NCBI RefSeq assembly: GCF_030296615.1
Contig: NZ_AP027732.1
Coordinates: 744,001 to 808,000, forward strand
From: Frondihabitans sucicola
Lineage (GTDB): Bacteria > Actinomycetota > Actinomycetes > Actinomycetales > Microbacteriaceae
Reading direction: 5' to 3'
DNA length: 64,000 nt
The stretch's first letter is position 1; each line of letters opens with the position of its first letter. A model generated the notes under the pieces. That model worked only from the letters and a program-made list of their open reading frames with translations. It had not been told where the DNA came from and did no database searches. Below are positions 19,794-30,527 of this stretch, in pieces. The position numbers and the translations under genes were made by a program.

Positions 19794-19829
19794 TTGACCC
19801 TCCTGTTACCGGAGGCTCGAGCCTTGTCT
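19794..19829 (+). promoter_or_regulatory. MerR-type promoter/operator of the GyrI-AKR cluster
   Basis: TTGACC overlaps the dyad ACCCTCC-N6-GGAGGCT and is followed by a TTGTCT element. The arms match those of the site at 18862. It lies between the regulator stop and the start at 19877. Confidence 0.7.
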
Positions 19830-19876
19830 TACGCCGCAGAAGCGGCCGACAAGCTCCTCACGAGAAAGACGCCACC

Positions 19877-21491
<1,615 letters not shown>

Positions 21492-21530
21492 ACCGTCCGG
21501 CCGCTGCCGCCGACGGGAAAGAAGGACCCC

Positions 21531-22051
21531 ATGAACTCCCTCCATCTCCTCGTCGACGGCTTCGGCCGGATCCCCCACTCATCGAACGCGCCACCCGCAA
21601 CCTCGCCGCATCCAGGCTGGCGACGCCACCTGCACCAGGGGCGAACAGCATCGCCTGGCTCGCCTGGCACACCGCCCGCGGACAAGACTCCTGGATGGCC
21701 GACCTCAGCGGCGAGAAAGAAGTCTGGACGAGCGAGGGCTGGGTCGACCGGTTTGGCCTCCCATTTGCGGCCGACGAGAACGGCTTCGGAATGCCCGCAC
21801 AGGACGCAACTCGCGTCGTCGCCTCCGCGGACCTCCTTAGCGGCTACCTTCGCGCAGTGACGGCCAGCACCCTGTCCTACCTCGGCGGCCTCACCCCGGA
21901 TGACCTCGACGAGGTCGTCGACAAGAACCGAACGCCTGCGGTCACGCGCGGCGGGCAGCTGCTCAGCATCCTCGACGACAACCTCCAACACGCCGGCCAG
22001 GCCGGCTACGCCCGCGGCATTCTCGACCGCTCGCACCAACCCATCAACTAG
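21531..22051 (+). CDS. DinB/DUF664-type thiol transferase-like protein (one probable sequencing error)
   Basis: From ATG 21531 the frame breaks inside a run of five C near 21577; a sixth C gives a 174-residue DinB-fold protein. It has SIAWLAWHTARGQD with the metal-ligand histidine and LDDNLQHAGQAGYARG with the second ligand region. In actinobacteria DinB/DUF664 proteins include mycothiol-dependent enzymes. A thiol-based detoxification role fits its neighbours. Confidence 0.75.
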
Positions 22052-22135
22052 CTCCGCAGAGGCCCCTATCGTCGCCTGAACCGGGACGGCTCAGGTGCCT
22101 GACCGGGCAGAACCACAACAGAAAGCCGAAGTTTC

Positions 22136-22981
22136 ATGAGCACCAACAAGGTCATCGTCATCACCGGCTCCAGCGACGGCATCGGCGCCGCTGCCGCACG
22201 GCAACTCCATGAGCGAGGTCATCGGGTCGTCATCGTCGGACGATCGCCGGAAAAGACCGCCGCCGTCGCCAGAAACCTCGGAGTCGATTCCCTCGTCGCT
22301 GACTTCACCCGGCTCGAGGACGTGCGCACCCTTGCCAGTCACCTCCAGGATGCCTATCCGCGAATCGATGTCCTGGCCAACAACGCCGGCGGAGTCTTCG
22401 GCGACCCGACAAAAACCATTGACGGGTTCGAGAAAACATTTCAAATCAACCACCTCGCACCGTTCCTTCTAACCAACCTCCTCATCGAGACGCTGATCGA
22501 ATCGAAGGCATCCGTCATCCAGACCTCCAGCGTCGGCGCCAAACTTGCCAAGGCCTTGAACATCGACGATCTGAACCACGACCACAACTTCGATGCCACG
22601 CGTGCCTATACGGCCGCGAAGCTGGAAAACATCCTGTTCACCAAGGAACTTCACCGCCGCTCCCATGCGCGAGGAATCTCTACCGCGGCGTTCCACCCCG
22701 GCAACATTGCGACGAGTTTCGCCACGCAGTCCGAGGCGGGGTTGATGAGATTCGTCGCGACCAACCGTGTTGCCCGCGCCGTGATGCTCTCAACTCCCGA
22801 CAAGGGTGCCGACCAGCTGGTCTGGTTGGCCGACAAGAACCCCGGAACCGATTGGCAATCAGGCGCCTACTACGAGAAGCGCAAGCCCAAGCGCACCAAC
22901 CCGCAAGCGCTCGACGTCCGCCTTGCCACGGAACTCTGGGATCGATCCGAAGATATGACCGCCTCACTGTCGCAACCCTGA
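22136..22981 (+). CDS. Short-chain dehydrogenase/reductase
   Basis: Rossmann start VIVITGSSDGIG, the NNAGG strand, a serine in QTSSVGA and the catalytic pair Y-x-x-x-K in YTAAKLEN. The 281-residue length and C-terminus resemble retinol dehydrogenase-like SDRs. It is transcribed with the AKR and DinB genes. Confidence 0.85.
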   Translation: MSTNKVIVITGSSDGIGAAAARQLHERGHRVVIVGRSPEKTAAVARNLGVDSLVADFTRLEDVRTLASHLQDAYPRIDVLANNAGGVFGDPTKTIDGFEKTFQINHLAPFLLTNLLIETLIESKASVIQTSSVGAKLAKALNIDDLNHDHNFDATRAYTAAKLENILFTKELHRRSHARGISTAAFHPGNIATSFATQSEAGLMRFVATNRVARAVMLSTPDKGADQLVWLADKNPGTDWQSGAYYEKRKPKRTNPQALDVRLATELWDRSEDMTASLSQP

Positions 22982-23150
22982 CGCCCGACTGGTGCCTCGT
23001 CGACGGCGGGTCGGGCGCCGTGATGAGGGCACCAGAGTCAGATACACCGCGATTGCGGGATAGCTCCAGCTGGGTCATCCAGCGACAGTGGACCATACGA
23101 GACGCCCGCACCGAGTGGCTCGAAAGCCACCTCCGACGAAGGACACGAGC

Positions 23151-23642
23151 ATGACCAACTCCACGCAAGAGAACACCACCTCCACCGACTCCTCGGCGAA
23201 GCTCCTCGACAAACTCGCCGTCGTCGACGCCCTCTACCGCTACGCCGCAGGCCTCGACCTCCGCGACGAGGCCCTGCTCGCATCCGCCTTCGCAAGCGAC
23301 GCCGTAGCTGACTTCGGCCCGGCAACGCGGAAGGCCGGCCAGGACTACCCGCCCATCGAAGGCGGCGCCACGATCGCCTCCGCCGTCGCCGCCTCGCTAA
23401 GCCCGCTCGACACCACCCACTCCCTGAGCAACCCCCGCGTCACTCTCAATGGCGACACCGCGACTCTCGAAGGAATCATGGCGTGCATGCACCTGCCCCG
23501 CACCGACCACTCCCGCCACGTCCTCATGACCAACCGCTACGACGTCGAACTCGTCCGCCAGGGCGACGTGTGGGTCATCCAGCACCTCACCGTCGACAAC
23601 GCCTGGACCGAGGGCGACCCCACCGTCCTCTCCGGCATCTGA
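23151..23642 (+). CDS. SnoaL/NTF2-like protein 1
   Basis: ATG 23151 follows GAAGGACACGAGC. The 163-residue protein has the SnoaL_4 pattern: VVDALYRYAAGLDLRDEALLASAFASDA, then a strand-rich cone and a VWVIQHLTVDNAWTEG ending. Such proteins bind or isomerise small aromatic or polyketide substrates; many are of unknown role. First of three in a row. Confidence 0.75.
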   Translation: MTNSTQENTTSTDSSAKLLDKLAVVDALYRYAAGLDLRDEALLASAFASDAVADFGPATRKAGQDYPPIEGGATIASAVAASLSPLDTTHSLSNPRVTLNGDTATLEGIMACMHLPRTDHSRHVLMTNRYDVELVRQGDVWVIQHLTVDNAWTEGDPTVLSGI

Positions 23643-23651
23643 ACGACAACC

Positions 23652-24035
23652 ATGAGCCAGGACCTGAAAAACAATGTCGTCACTTACCTCCACGCGCTGG
23701 AAGACGTCGACTGGGATGGCGCACGCGCTCTTTGCGCCGACACAGCTACCGTGTGGCACAACGACGGCAAAGGCGACGAGACCCTCGAGTCGTACTTCGC
23801 CGGGTTGAAGACCCAGATCTCGCTCTACGAGTCAATCCACTACGACATCACACGCCAGCTCACCCAGCCAGGAGGCGTTCTCCAACAACACGTGGTCCGC
23901 GTCGCCACGAAGACCGGGGAACGCGGCGGGGTCTATGCCGCCGTCTACTTCGGCTTCAACGATGAGGGCCTCATTACCCGCATCGAGGCCTACGCCAACT
24001 ACATCGCAGACAGCCCCGACAACAAGAGCAGCTGA
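23652..24035 (+). CDS. SnoaL/NTF2-like protein 2
   Basis: The 127-residue protein has an N-terminal helix ending in WDGARALCADTATVWHNDGKG and curved strands, the NTF2 cone. It begins nine bases after the preceding gene and is shorter than it. Sequence similarity to its neighbours is low, so the three are not recent duplicates. Confidence 0.7.
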   Translation: MSQDLKNNVVTYLHALEDVDWDGARALCADTATVWHNDGKGDETLESYFAGLKTQISLYESIHYDITRQLTQPGGVLQQHVVRVATKTGERGGVYAAVYFGFNDEGLITRIEAYANYIADSPDNKSS

Positions 24036-24087
24036 GCCACCCGCAGCCCAGCCGAACATGACTTTCGACTCACCCGAATGGACCCCG

Positions 24088-24552
24088 ATGAATGACACGA
24101 AGCCTTCCCGCGAGTCTGACCGCAGCGAGATTCTCGACCTGCTCGCGACCTATGCCTTCGGCCTAGATCGTCGCGACTTCTCCGCCGTCGCGTCTGTCTT
24201 CACCGACGACGCCGTCGTCGAAAACACCTTCGACGCGTACATGCCCGAAGCCGACTCGTTCAGCAGCCTGACCGTGGGCGGAAGCGCCGTAGCCGATGGC
24301 GCACGTGAACTCTTCAACAGCCTGGACGCAACGCAACACCTGCTGGGCGCCCAGACAGTGGACCTCACAGAGGCAGGCGCGCACGCCTCCACGCAGATAG
24401 TCGCTCACCACCACCGCGGCACGAATTTTTACAACACCGGCGGAACCTACGAAGACGACTTGATTCGGACCGCAGATGGCTGGCGCATCTCGGGACGCGT
24501 ATTGCGCATCACATGGACGAACGGGAGCGCCGACATCTTTGCAGCTGCGTGA
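24088..24552 (+). CDS. SnoaL/NTF2-like protein 3
   Basis: The protein has ILDLLATYAFGLDRRDFSAVASVFTDDA and a strand pair with histidines (IVAHHHRG), as in SnoaL_4 proteins, and ends with WRISGRVLRITW. The start is either ATG 24088 or ATG 24058; neither has a good ribosome site. It closes the run of oxidoreductase and NTF2-like genes before convergent transcription. Confidence 0.7.
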   Translation: MNDTKPSRESDRSEILDLLATYAFGLDRRDFSAVASVFTDDAVVENTFDAYMPEADSFSSLTVGGSAVADGARELFNSLDATQHLLGAQTVDLTEAGAHASTQIVAHHHRGTNFYNTGGTYEDDLIRTADGWRISGRVLRITWTNGSADIFAAA

Positions 24553-24700
24553 TCAGTTTCACGAGCCTGCCCGCTCTCACGCCAAATGTTCCCCTCCAAA
24601 CTGGCCAGCCAACGGCGGCCGCGAACGACTGACGTCCCGCGTGCGGTCCTAGTGAAAGGGATCGATGACAGTGCGATGTGACTCGCTATTCGGGAGGTCG

Positions 24701-25806
24701 TTAGTCAATCACAAGGCTGAATCCACGGTTGCCGGCGCTGACGCCGTTGATCAAAATTTCGATGGCATGAGGGCCGGCGTAGTAGCGGCGGGTCGTGATG
24801 AGGCGGAAAGAGTGGGACTTGTCGATGCTCATGCTTTCCCCGGCTGAAGTGACCGCACCGCGAGCTTGAACGTCTTCCCGGTCGTGAGGCCGTTGGCCTT
24901 GCGGTGGTGAACGATGTAGTCGATCGACAGCCGAGACTCTTCGAGGCCCGTGTTGGTGACGGTCGCGGTGAACGCGACGGAGTCGCCGATGGCGACGGTC
25001 TCTCGATCCAGCCGGAAGTCGTTGACCTCGACCGTGGCCTGGTGAAATCCGAGTAGGTCGAGTGCGCCGGCGTCGCCGCGCTTGATCAGGGTGCGAAGAG
25101 CCCGCCCCACGAGGCGAGTCGTGTTTGCATCGGGGTTGTCGAGCCAGGCCCGAGCCGTCGTCACCACGAGGTCGGCGTGATCGCGGCTGATGTCGTTGAG
25201 GTGGTTCGCGACGGAACGGCGGACGTACTCGCTGTCGTCTCGATAGAGCGCGTCGAGGATCGGGATGGTCGAGGCGGGGTCGCGCAGGATCCCGGGCACT
25301 CGCGTCGCCCACGGAAGGTACGGTCGAGTGCCTTCCGAGGCCAGACGCCGGATGTCGACGTCGTCGGAGACCACCCATCGGGTGCCGATGATGTCCAGAG
25401 CATGGTCGAGGTCGTGCCGGAGGAGGGTGCGGATGGCGAACTCGGACGAGAGCCGGGCGGTGAGCGATGCCAGGAGCGCCAAAGCGTCGTCGAACGCTTC
25501 GCCCGTTCCGTCCTCGACGGCCCGCGCCGCAATTGCACTGGTCACGGGCCAGATGAGCCATCCCGAGAAGTGAGCGTCACCGGCGGCCGCGCGGCGGATC
25601 ACCGCTGCGAAGTCGGGGTAGGGCATATCGAGGTCGGCGAGCAGAGCGTCTCGCATCAGGTCACTGCGCTCGCGCAGGGCAAGGCCAGGAAGCGAGTCGG
25701 CCACGGCTCGAAGGATGGGCAGATCGCGATCCGGAGCTGCGACCTGGATGGCCCGGATCAAGGCGAGCACGGTATGCGTGCCAATGAGTTCGTCTGCGAA
25801 GGGCAT
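24701..25806 (-). CDS. AlkD-like DNA alkylation repair protein with C-terminal extension (one probable sequencing error)
   Basis: The N-terminal 230 residues are HEAT-like helical repeats of the DNA alkylation repair (AlkD/AlkC) group, with RDDSEYVRRSVANHLNDIS, a repeat signature. A 90-residue immunoglobulin-like C-terminal domain follows (FTATVTNTGLEESRLSIDY). The frame breaks near 24838 in a run of four G on the coding strand; a fifth restores the last 45 residues to a stop at 24701. AlkC-type proteins remove N3- and N7-alkyl purines. Confidence 0.8.
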
Positions 25807-25979
25807 GGCTCTACCGTGACAGGCAGACGGCCGGAGCGCGTGGGCGTGTGGACCTGGGTGCGGCGCACCCAGGACGGCGCGGCCTGCCCGTCGAGCCCCT
25901 CGACTATGAAGATGACCAGGTCACCCGAATTCTCGCCCCTGCTCCCCGCCCGACACGAAAGGGTCTTAGCGTTGGGCGC

Positions 25980-26801
25980 ATGACGACTCCCGCTTTCAAC
26001 CAACTCGGCGACTTCCTCCGGGCCCGTCGTAGTCGCATCGAGCCGACGGACGTCGGTCTGCCCGGAGGTGGCGCGCGGCGCGTTGCAGGTCTTCGCCGCG
26101 AAGAGGTCGCCGTTCTCGCCGGAGTGAGTTCTGACTACTTCGCTCGACTCGAGCAGGGTCGCGAGACGAATCCGTCACCTCAGGTCATCTCGGCAATCGG
26201 GAGAGCGCTGCAGCTCGATACGGACGCACGTGGACACCTCTTTCGGATCGCCGGCCTGAACCCGAGCATGGCGCCCGAGAGTGGTCGGACCCTCGTTCAT
26301 CCGGCGTTGCTCGAACTGCTGGATGCGTTTCCTGCGTCGGCGGCCTACGTCCTGAGCCCCTCGTTCGACGTGCTGGCGACGAACCCGATCGCCGTTGCGC
26401 TCCTCTGGCCTTTTGCCGGCACACAGAACATGGTTCGCGTGTTGTTCACGGACCCGGAATCTCGAGCCATCTTCACCGAGTGGTCGATGGTCGCCAGTTC
26501 GACCGTCAGCGCGCTTCGGCTGAATTCGGGCCTCTACCCGGACGACCGTTCGATCTCGTCGCTGGTCGCCGAAATGCTCGAGGTGTCGGACGAGTTCCGG
26601 GGCTTCTGGGAATCTCAGGTCGTTTCGGGTCTCACCCGGGCATACAAGGTCTTCCAGCATCCCGGTGTCGGGCGCATCGAACTGACCTATCAGACCTTCG
26701 ACGTGCACGATGCGCCCGGCCAGCAGCTCCTGGTCGGAACGGCAGTCCCGGGCAGCCAGAGCGCGGAGTCGCTCGCGTTCCTCGCCGCCATGGCCGACTG
26801 A
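25980..26801 (+). CDS. XRE-type regulator with MmyB-like ligand domain
   Basis: Residues 5-80 hold the helix-turn-helix (GLRREEVAVLAGVSSDYFARLEQGRE) and residues 100-270 the MmyB/PAS-like ligand domain (ATNPIAVALLWPF and YQTFDVHDAPGQQLLV). ATG 25980 is the family start. In actinobacteria such genes sit next to the oxidoreductases they control; here the convergent SDR at 26834 is the nearest candidate. Confidence 0.85.
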   Translation: MTTPAFNQLGDFLRARRSRIEPTDVGLPGGGARRVAGLRREEVAVLAGVSSDYFARLEQGRETNPSPQVISAIGRALQLDTDARGHLFRIAGLNPSMAPESGRTLVHPALLELLDAFPASAAYVLSPSFDVLATNPIAVALLWPFAGTQNMVRVLFTDPESRAIFTEWSMVASSTVSALRLNSGLYPDDRSISSLVAEMLEVSDEFRGFWESQVVSGLTRAYKVFQHPGVGRIELTYQTFDVHDAPGQQLLVGTAVPGSQSAESLAFLAAMAD

Positions 26802-26833
26802 GCTGTCCGCACCTCGGGAGACGACGGCCGTTC

Positions 26834-27532
26834 CTACCAGGGAACGACGGCATCCTTAGTGACGAACGTGCCGGTCGGGCCGTTCGCGCCGAGGGTGGCG
26901 AGGGTGACGATCGCTTCGGACCCTTCGGCGACCGTCTGCGTTCCGAGGTGGTCCATGATGTCCGTGTCGGTCCCTCCGGGGTCCGCAGCGTTGATCTTGA
27001 TCGTCGGGTACGCCTGCGCATACATCACGGTCAGCATGTTCAGTGCTGCCTTCGACACTTGGTAGAACGGCAGCGGATAGGCGTTCTCTGGCGCAGCCGG
27101 ATCGATCGCGCGGGTGAACGAGCCCATGCTGCTGGAGACGTTGACGATCGCGGGAGCCGGTGAGCGCACCAGCATCGGGAGGAACGCGTGCGTCGTTCGC
27201 ACGGCCCCGAGGACGTTGGTCTGCAGAACCTGGTCTGCGACGGCTCCGGAGACGGCGCCCATGGGCGGATTGCGCGGTCCGAGGATGCCGGCGTTGTTGA
27301 TGAGGACGTCGATGCCGCCCTCGTGCGCTTGGATGTCGTCGAAGGCGGCATCGACGGAGGCGTCGTTCGAGATGTCGATCTGGACGAAGCGAGCGCGGAG
27401 TTCGTGCGCCGCCTTCTCGCCGCGGTCGGCGTCACGTGCTCCGAGGATGACCCGGTGGCCTCGTTCGATCAGCTGCCGAGCGGTCTCGTAGCCGATGCCC
27501 TTGTTGGCGCCCGTGATGAATGTGGTTGTCAT
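26834..27532 (-). CDS. Short-chain dehydrogenase/reductase
   Basis: It has the NADP motif ITGANKGIGYETA, NNAGI, a serine strand NVSSSMG and Y-x-x-x-K in YQVSKAALN. The protein is 232 residues, like carbonyl reductase-type SDRs. It is last in the minus-strand run MFS transporter, FAD oxidoreductase, SDR. Confidence 0.87.
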   Translation of the reverse strand: MTTTFITGANKGIGYETARQLIERGHRVILGARDADRGEKAAHELRARFVQIDISNDASVDAAFDDIQAHEGGIDVLINNAGILGPRNPPMGAVSGAVADQVLQTNVLGAVRTTHAFLPMLVRSPAPAIVNVSSSMGSFTRAIDPAAPENAYPLPFYQVSKAALNMLTVMYAQAYPTIKINAADPGGTDTDIMDHLGTQTVAEGSEAIVTLATLGANGPTGTFVTKDAVVPW

Positions 27533-27552
27533 GGTGTTCTTCTTTCTCTGGA

Positions 27553-28910
27553 TCAGAGGGCGAGGACGTGGCTGGGGTCGTAGATGTCGACCAGTCGAAG
27601 GAGACGGGCGCGGGACGCCTCGTCAAACGCTCTCGAAGCTCGTTCCGGGTCGGAAGTGGCAACGAAGTTGCCGAGGATTCGGCCTTCGGACAGGTCGGCA
27701 ACTGATGCGAGAACGCGGGCTCCCGCGGATGTCACCGTCTCTGTCTCACCGGCTGGCGCGAAGCCGACAGTGAGGACGCTGTAAGGCGCGTCCCGGTAGC
27801 TGAAGGCGCTCTCGTAGCTCGGTCTGCGCGCCAGGGCGCCTCCGAGATGCCGGATCTCCACCACGGCCAGTTCCGCTCCGGACGTCGCGTCGAAGGCGGC
27901 CAACAGCGCCTCGATCGCCTTGCTCGGCAGCGCTGAAAGCAGCGCCTCGTCTTGGACGAGGGGTTCGGGGTTCGTGGGTTCGTCGCTGATCCGGCCGATC
28001 TGGCGGTATTGGCGCGTCTCCAGATCGTCGAGCAGGAGCGTGCCGGCGGCGCGGATGGTCGCGAGGTGCGTCTCGGTGTCCTCTGCGGACAGGACCGACC
28101 CGACTCGGACCGACACGACGTAGCGGCCGGCGAGCTTCGGGGTCCCTCAAGAGGCATCCTGGTCAGGGCGATGGATGTCGTGACGTCGTTCGAAAGTGCC
28201 GAGGACCAGCGCGCCCATTCGTGCACCACGCTTGACGCGTCGTGGCCGTCGAACCAGAGGGCGCCGCCGTAGAAGTACGTGAGTGGTTCGAGTCGAAGGG
28301 TGACGCGGGTGATGACTCCGAGACGGGCTTTCCCGCCTCGGAAGGCCCAGAAGAGGTCCGGGTTGTGAATGGGAGACACGTGGCGGATCTCACCATCGGC
28401 GGTGACGACGTCCATGGAGTCGATGTAGTCGGAGGAGAGTCCGAATGTCGATACGAGTGGCCCTAAGCCGCCGCCGCTGAGGTAGCCGGCGACACCGACG
28501 GTGCCGGCCGATCCGACGATGGCGGCGAGCCCGTGGTCGGCGGCGGCATCGATGAGACGTTGCGCCGTGACTCCGGCACCGACCGTCGCGGTGCCCTTTT
28601 CGGTGTTGATGAGGCAGTCGTCCAAGCCGCCGGTGTGGATGAGCACGGTGTTCTCGGGGCGTGCGACGGCACCGTGCCCGGTTGCCTGCACGGCGACCCT
28701 GTATCCGTGTCGGGCGGCGAAGTGGAAGGTGGCGGCCACGTCGGTTGCGTCTTCGACAAAGACGACGAGCGCGGGGTGGAACGGTACCGACGTGTTCCAC
28801 GGCGCTGCATCGAGATAGCCGGCTTCGCTGGGTGGGAAAACGCTGCCGCTGACTTGGGCTCTGAGTTCGTCGATCTGAGTGTTCAGAAGTCCTGCGTCGG
28901 AAGTTGTCAT
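27553..28910 (-). CDS. FAD-linked oxidoreductase, BBE/berberine-bridge type (one probable sequencing error)
   Basis: The N-terminal FAD_binding_4 domain has a strand ALVVFVEDATDVAA and the ATGHGA segment; GYLSGGGLGPL precedes the substrate part, and the C-terminal BBE motif is near the end. The frame breaks near 28140 in a run of four C on the coding strand; a fifth C gives a 453-residue protein. Related enzymes oxidise sugars or secondary metabolites. It shares a duplicated promoter with the MFS gene. Confidence 0.8.
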
Positions 28911-28915
28911 GCTTC

Positions 28916-28988
28916 AACGCTAGAAAGGTGCATGGTGAAGCGGAAGTCAAAGATAGGCAACCGATGATGTCCCCGAATGCAATCGGCG
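28916..28988 (-). promoter_or_regulatory. Promoter/operator copy 1, in front of the FAD oxidoreductase
   Basis: About 73 bases here match 30440-30514 closely. On the minus strand both carry TTGACTTCCGCTT and, 17-18 bases on, a -10-like TTTCTA or TTCTTA about ten bases before ATG. The shared block GGGGACATCAT lies upstream of TTGACT. A short or absent 5' leader is predicted. This copy overlaps the last codons of the MFS gene. Confidence 0.7.
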
Positions 28989-30437
28989 TCGATCGGCGAT
29001 GAAGGCCGGCAGCATCACGCTGACGAGAACGACGGCCGCCACGATGAGCAGGGCACTGGATCCGGTGAGGGCGACCTGGACGCGAGTGACGACATCGCCC
29101 ACTGACGTCGAGGTCTGGGATGCGACGGCGGATGCGCCGAGGGCGACGAGAATGGCCAGTCCGAGTGAGCTGCCGAGCTGGTGGGCGGTGTTCATGACGC
29201 CGGATGCGGCTCCGCCGTCCTCAGCCTTCACACCGTGGATGCCGAAGCTCGTCAGGGGTGCGAAGGCGAGGCCCTGGCCGAGGCCGACGAAGATCATCGG
29301 CAGTCCCACATCGAGGATGTAGGTGCTGTCGGCGCTGACGCGGCTGAGCCAGACCATGCCGACAAGGGTCGCGAGGATGCCGGCGGCGAGGAGCAGCAGC
29401 GGAGGGATCCTTCGGCTCAGACGGGGGACGAGGAGGGCGACGGCGAAGTTGACGACGGTCATGGGGAGGTAGCCGAGGCCGGCCTGAAGGGGCGTCCAGT
29501 GCAGGACGTTCTGCAGGAACTGGGTGACGAAGAAGAACAGTCCGATCGTGGCGCCGATGTAGAGGAACCGGATCGCGAACGAGCCGGAGCGGACTCGACT
29601 CGCGAATAGCCGCAGCGGCATGATCGGTTGCCTCACTCGAGCCTCGTTGACGACCAGGAGGATGAGAAGGGCGACTCCGAGAGCGATCGCCGCGATGACG
29701 ACGGGCGAAGCCCAGCCGAGATCGGTCGACGAGACGATTCCGTACATCAGCGATCCCACGCCGAGGGTGGAGAAGAGGGCGCCGGGAACGTCGAACTTGC
29801 CGGGTGTGCGGGGCTGTTCGACGAGGTAGCGCATCCCCATGATGATCATGACGATCCCGATCGGCACGTTGACGAAGAAGCCGGCCCTCCACGACACGAG
29901 GTCGGTGAGGAGGCCGCCGACGACCATGCCGAGGCTCCCGCCGATGCCGGCGGTGGCCGCATACCAAGCCACGGCCTGGTTGCGCTCTCGGCCGGCCGGA
30001 AACGTTGCTGTCAGCAGCGAGAGCGAGATGGGGCCGACGATGGCGGCGCCGATGCCCTGGAGGGCTCGCGCGCCGATCATCCACTCGCCGGCGGGTGAGA
30101 GGCCCACGGCCATTGATGCCGCGGTGAAGATCACGAGGCCGACGATGAAGAGGCGGCGCCGGCCGATGATGTCGCCCGCGCGAGCGGCGAGGAGGAGCAG
30201 GCCGCCGAAGGTGAGCGTATAGGCGTTCTGGATCCAGGACAGCCCGGTGCTGGAGAAGTGCAGGGTGGCTTGGATGGAGGGGAGCCCGGTGAAGATGATC
30301 GAGTTGTCGAGCAGGATCATGAAATAGCTGACCAGGATGATGACCAGGATCCCGGTGCGGTGGACCGGGCTTGTCGTGGATCCTGTTCCGAGAGCCTGGG
30401 TCGGCCGGCTTGAGAGTGCTTCGCCTGGTGTCGTCAT
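28947..30437 (-). CDS. MFS drug transporter, DHA2 type with 14 helices
   Basis: The 496-residue protein has the family motif of helix 1 (MILLDNSIIFTGLPSI), motif A GDIIGRRR, motif C in helix 5 (GGSLGMVVGGLL) and fourteen hydrophobic segments. DHA2 carriers export drugs or antibiotics with proton exchange. It is divergent from a LysR gene. Its C-terminus reads through operator copy 1, so its last residues come from regulatory DNA. Confidence 0.9.
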   Translation of the reverse strand: MTTPGEALSSRPTQALGTGSTTSPVHRTGILVIILVSYFMILLDNSIIFTGLPSIQATLHFSSTGLSWIQNAYTLTFGGLLLLAARAGDIIGRRRLFIVGLVIFTAASMAVGLSPAGEWMIGARALQGIGAAIVGPISLSLLTATFPAGRERNQAVAWYAATAGIGGSLGMVVGGLLTDLVSWRAGFFVNVPIGIVMIIMGMRYLVEQPRTPGKFDVPGALFSTLGVGSLMYGIVSSTDLGWASPVVIAAIALGVALLILLVVNEARVRQPIMPLRLFASRVRSGSFAIRFLYIGATIGLFFFVTQFLQNVLHWTPLQAGLGYLPMTVVNFAVALLVPRLSRRIPPLLLLAAGILATLVGMVWLSRVSADSTYILDVGLPMIFVGLGQGLAFAPLTSFGIHGVKAEDGGAASGVMNTAHQLGSSLGLAILVALGASAVASQTSTSVGDVVTRVQVALTGSSALLIVAAVVLVSVMLPAFIADRRRLHSGTSSVAYL

Positions 30438-30439
30438 GC

Positions 30440-30514
30440 CTCGACGTTAAGAAGGTCGATCAATAAGCGGAAGTCAAAGATTCGCAACTGATGATGTCCC
30501 CGTGCGCAATCCGC
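30440..30514. promoter_or_regulatory. Promoter/operator copy 2, between the MFS and LysR genes
   Basis: It matches copy 1 over about 73 bases, including AGCGGAAGTCAAAGAT and GATGATGTCCCC on the plus strand. It lies in the divergent region where a LysR protein would bind both to repress itself and activate the MFS gene. Confidence 0.7.
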
Positions 30515-30527
30515 CTTAGGGTGGAGG

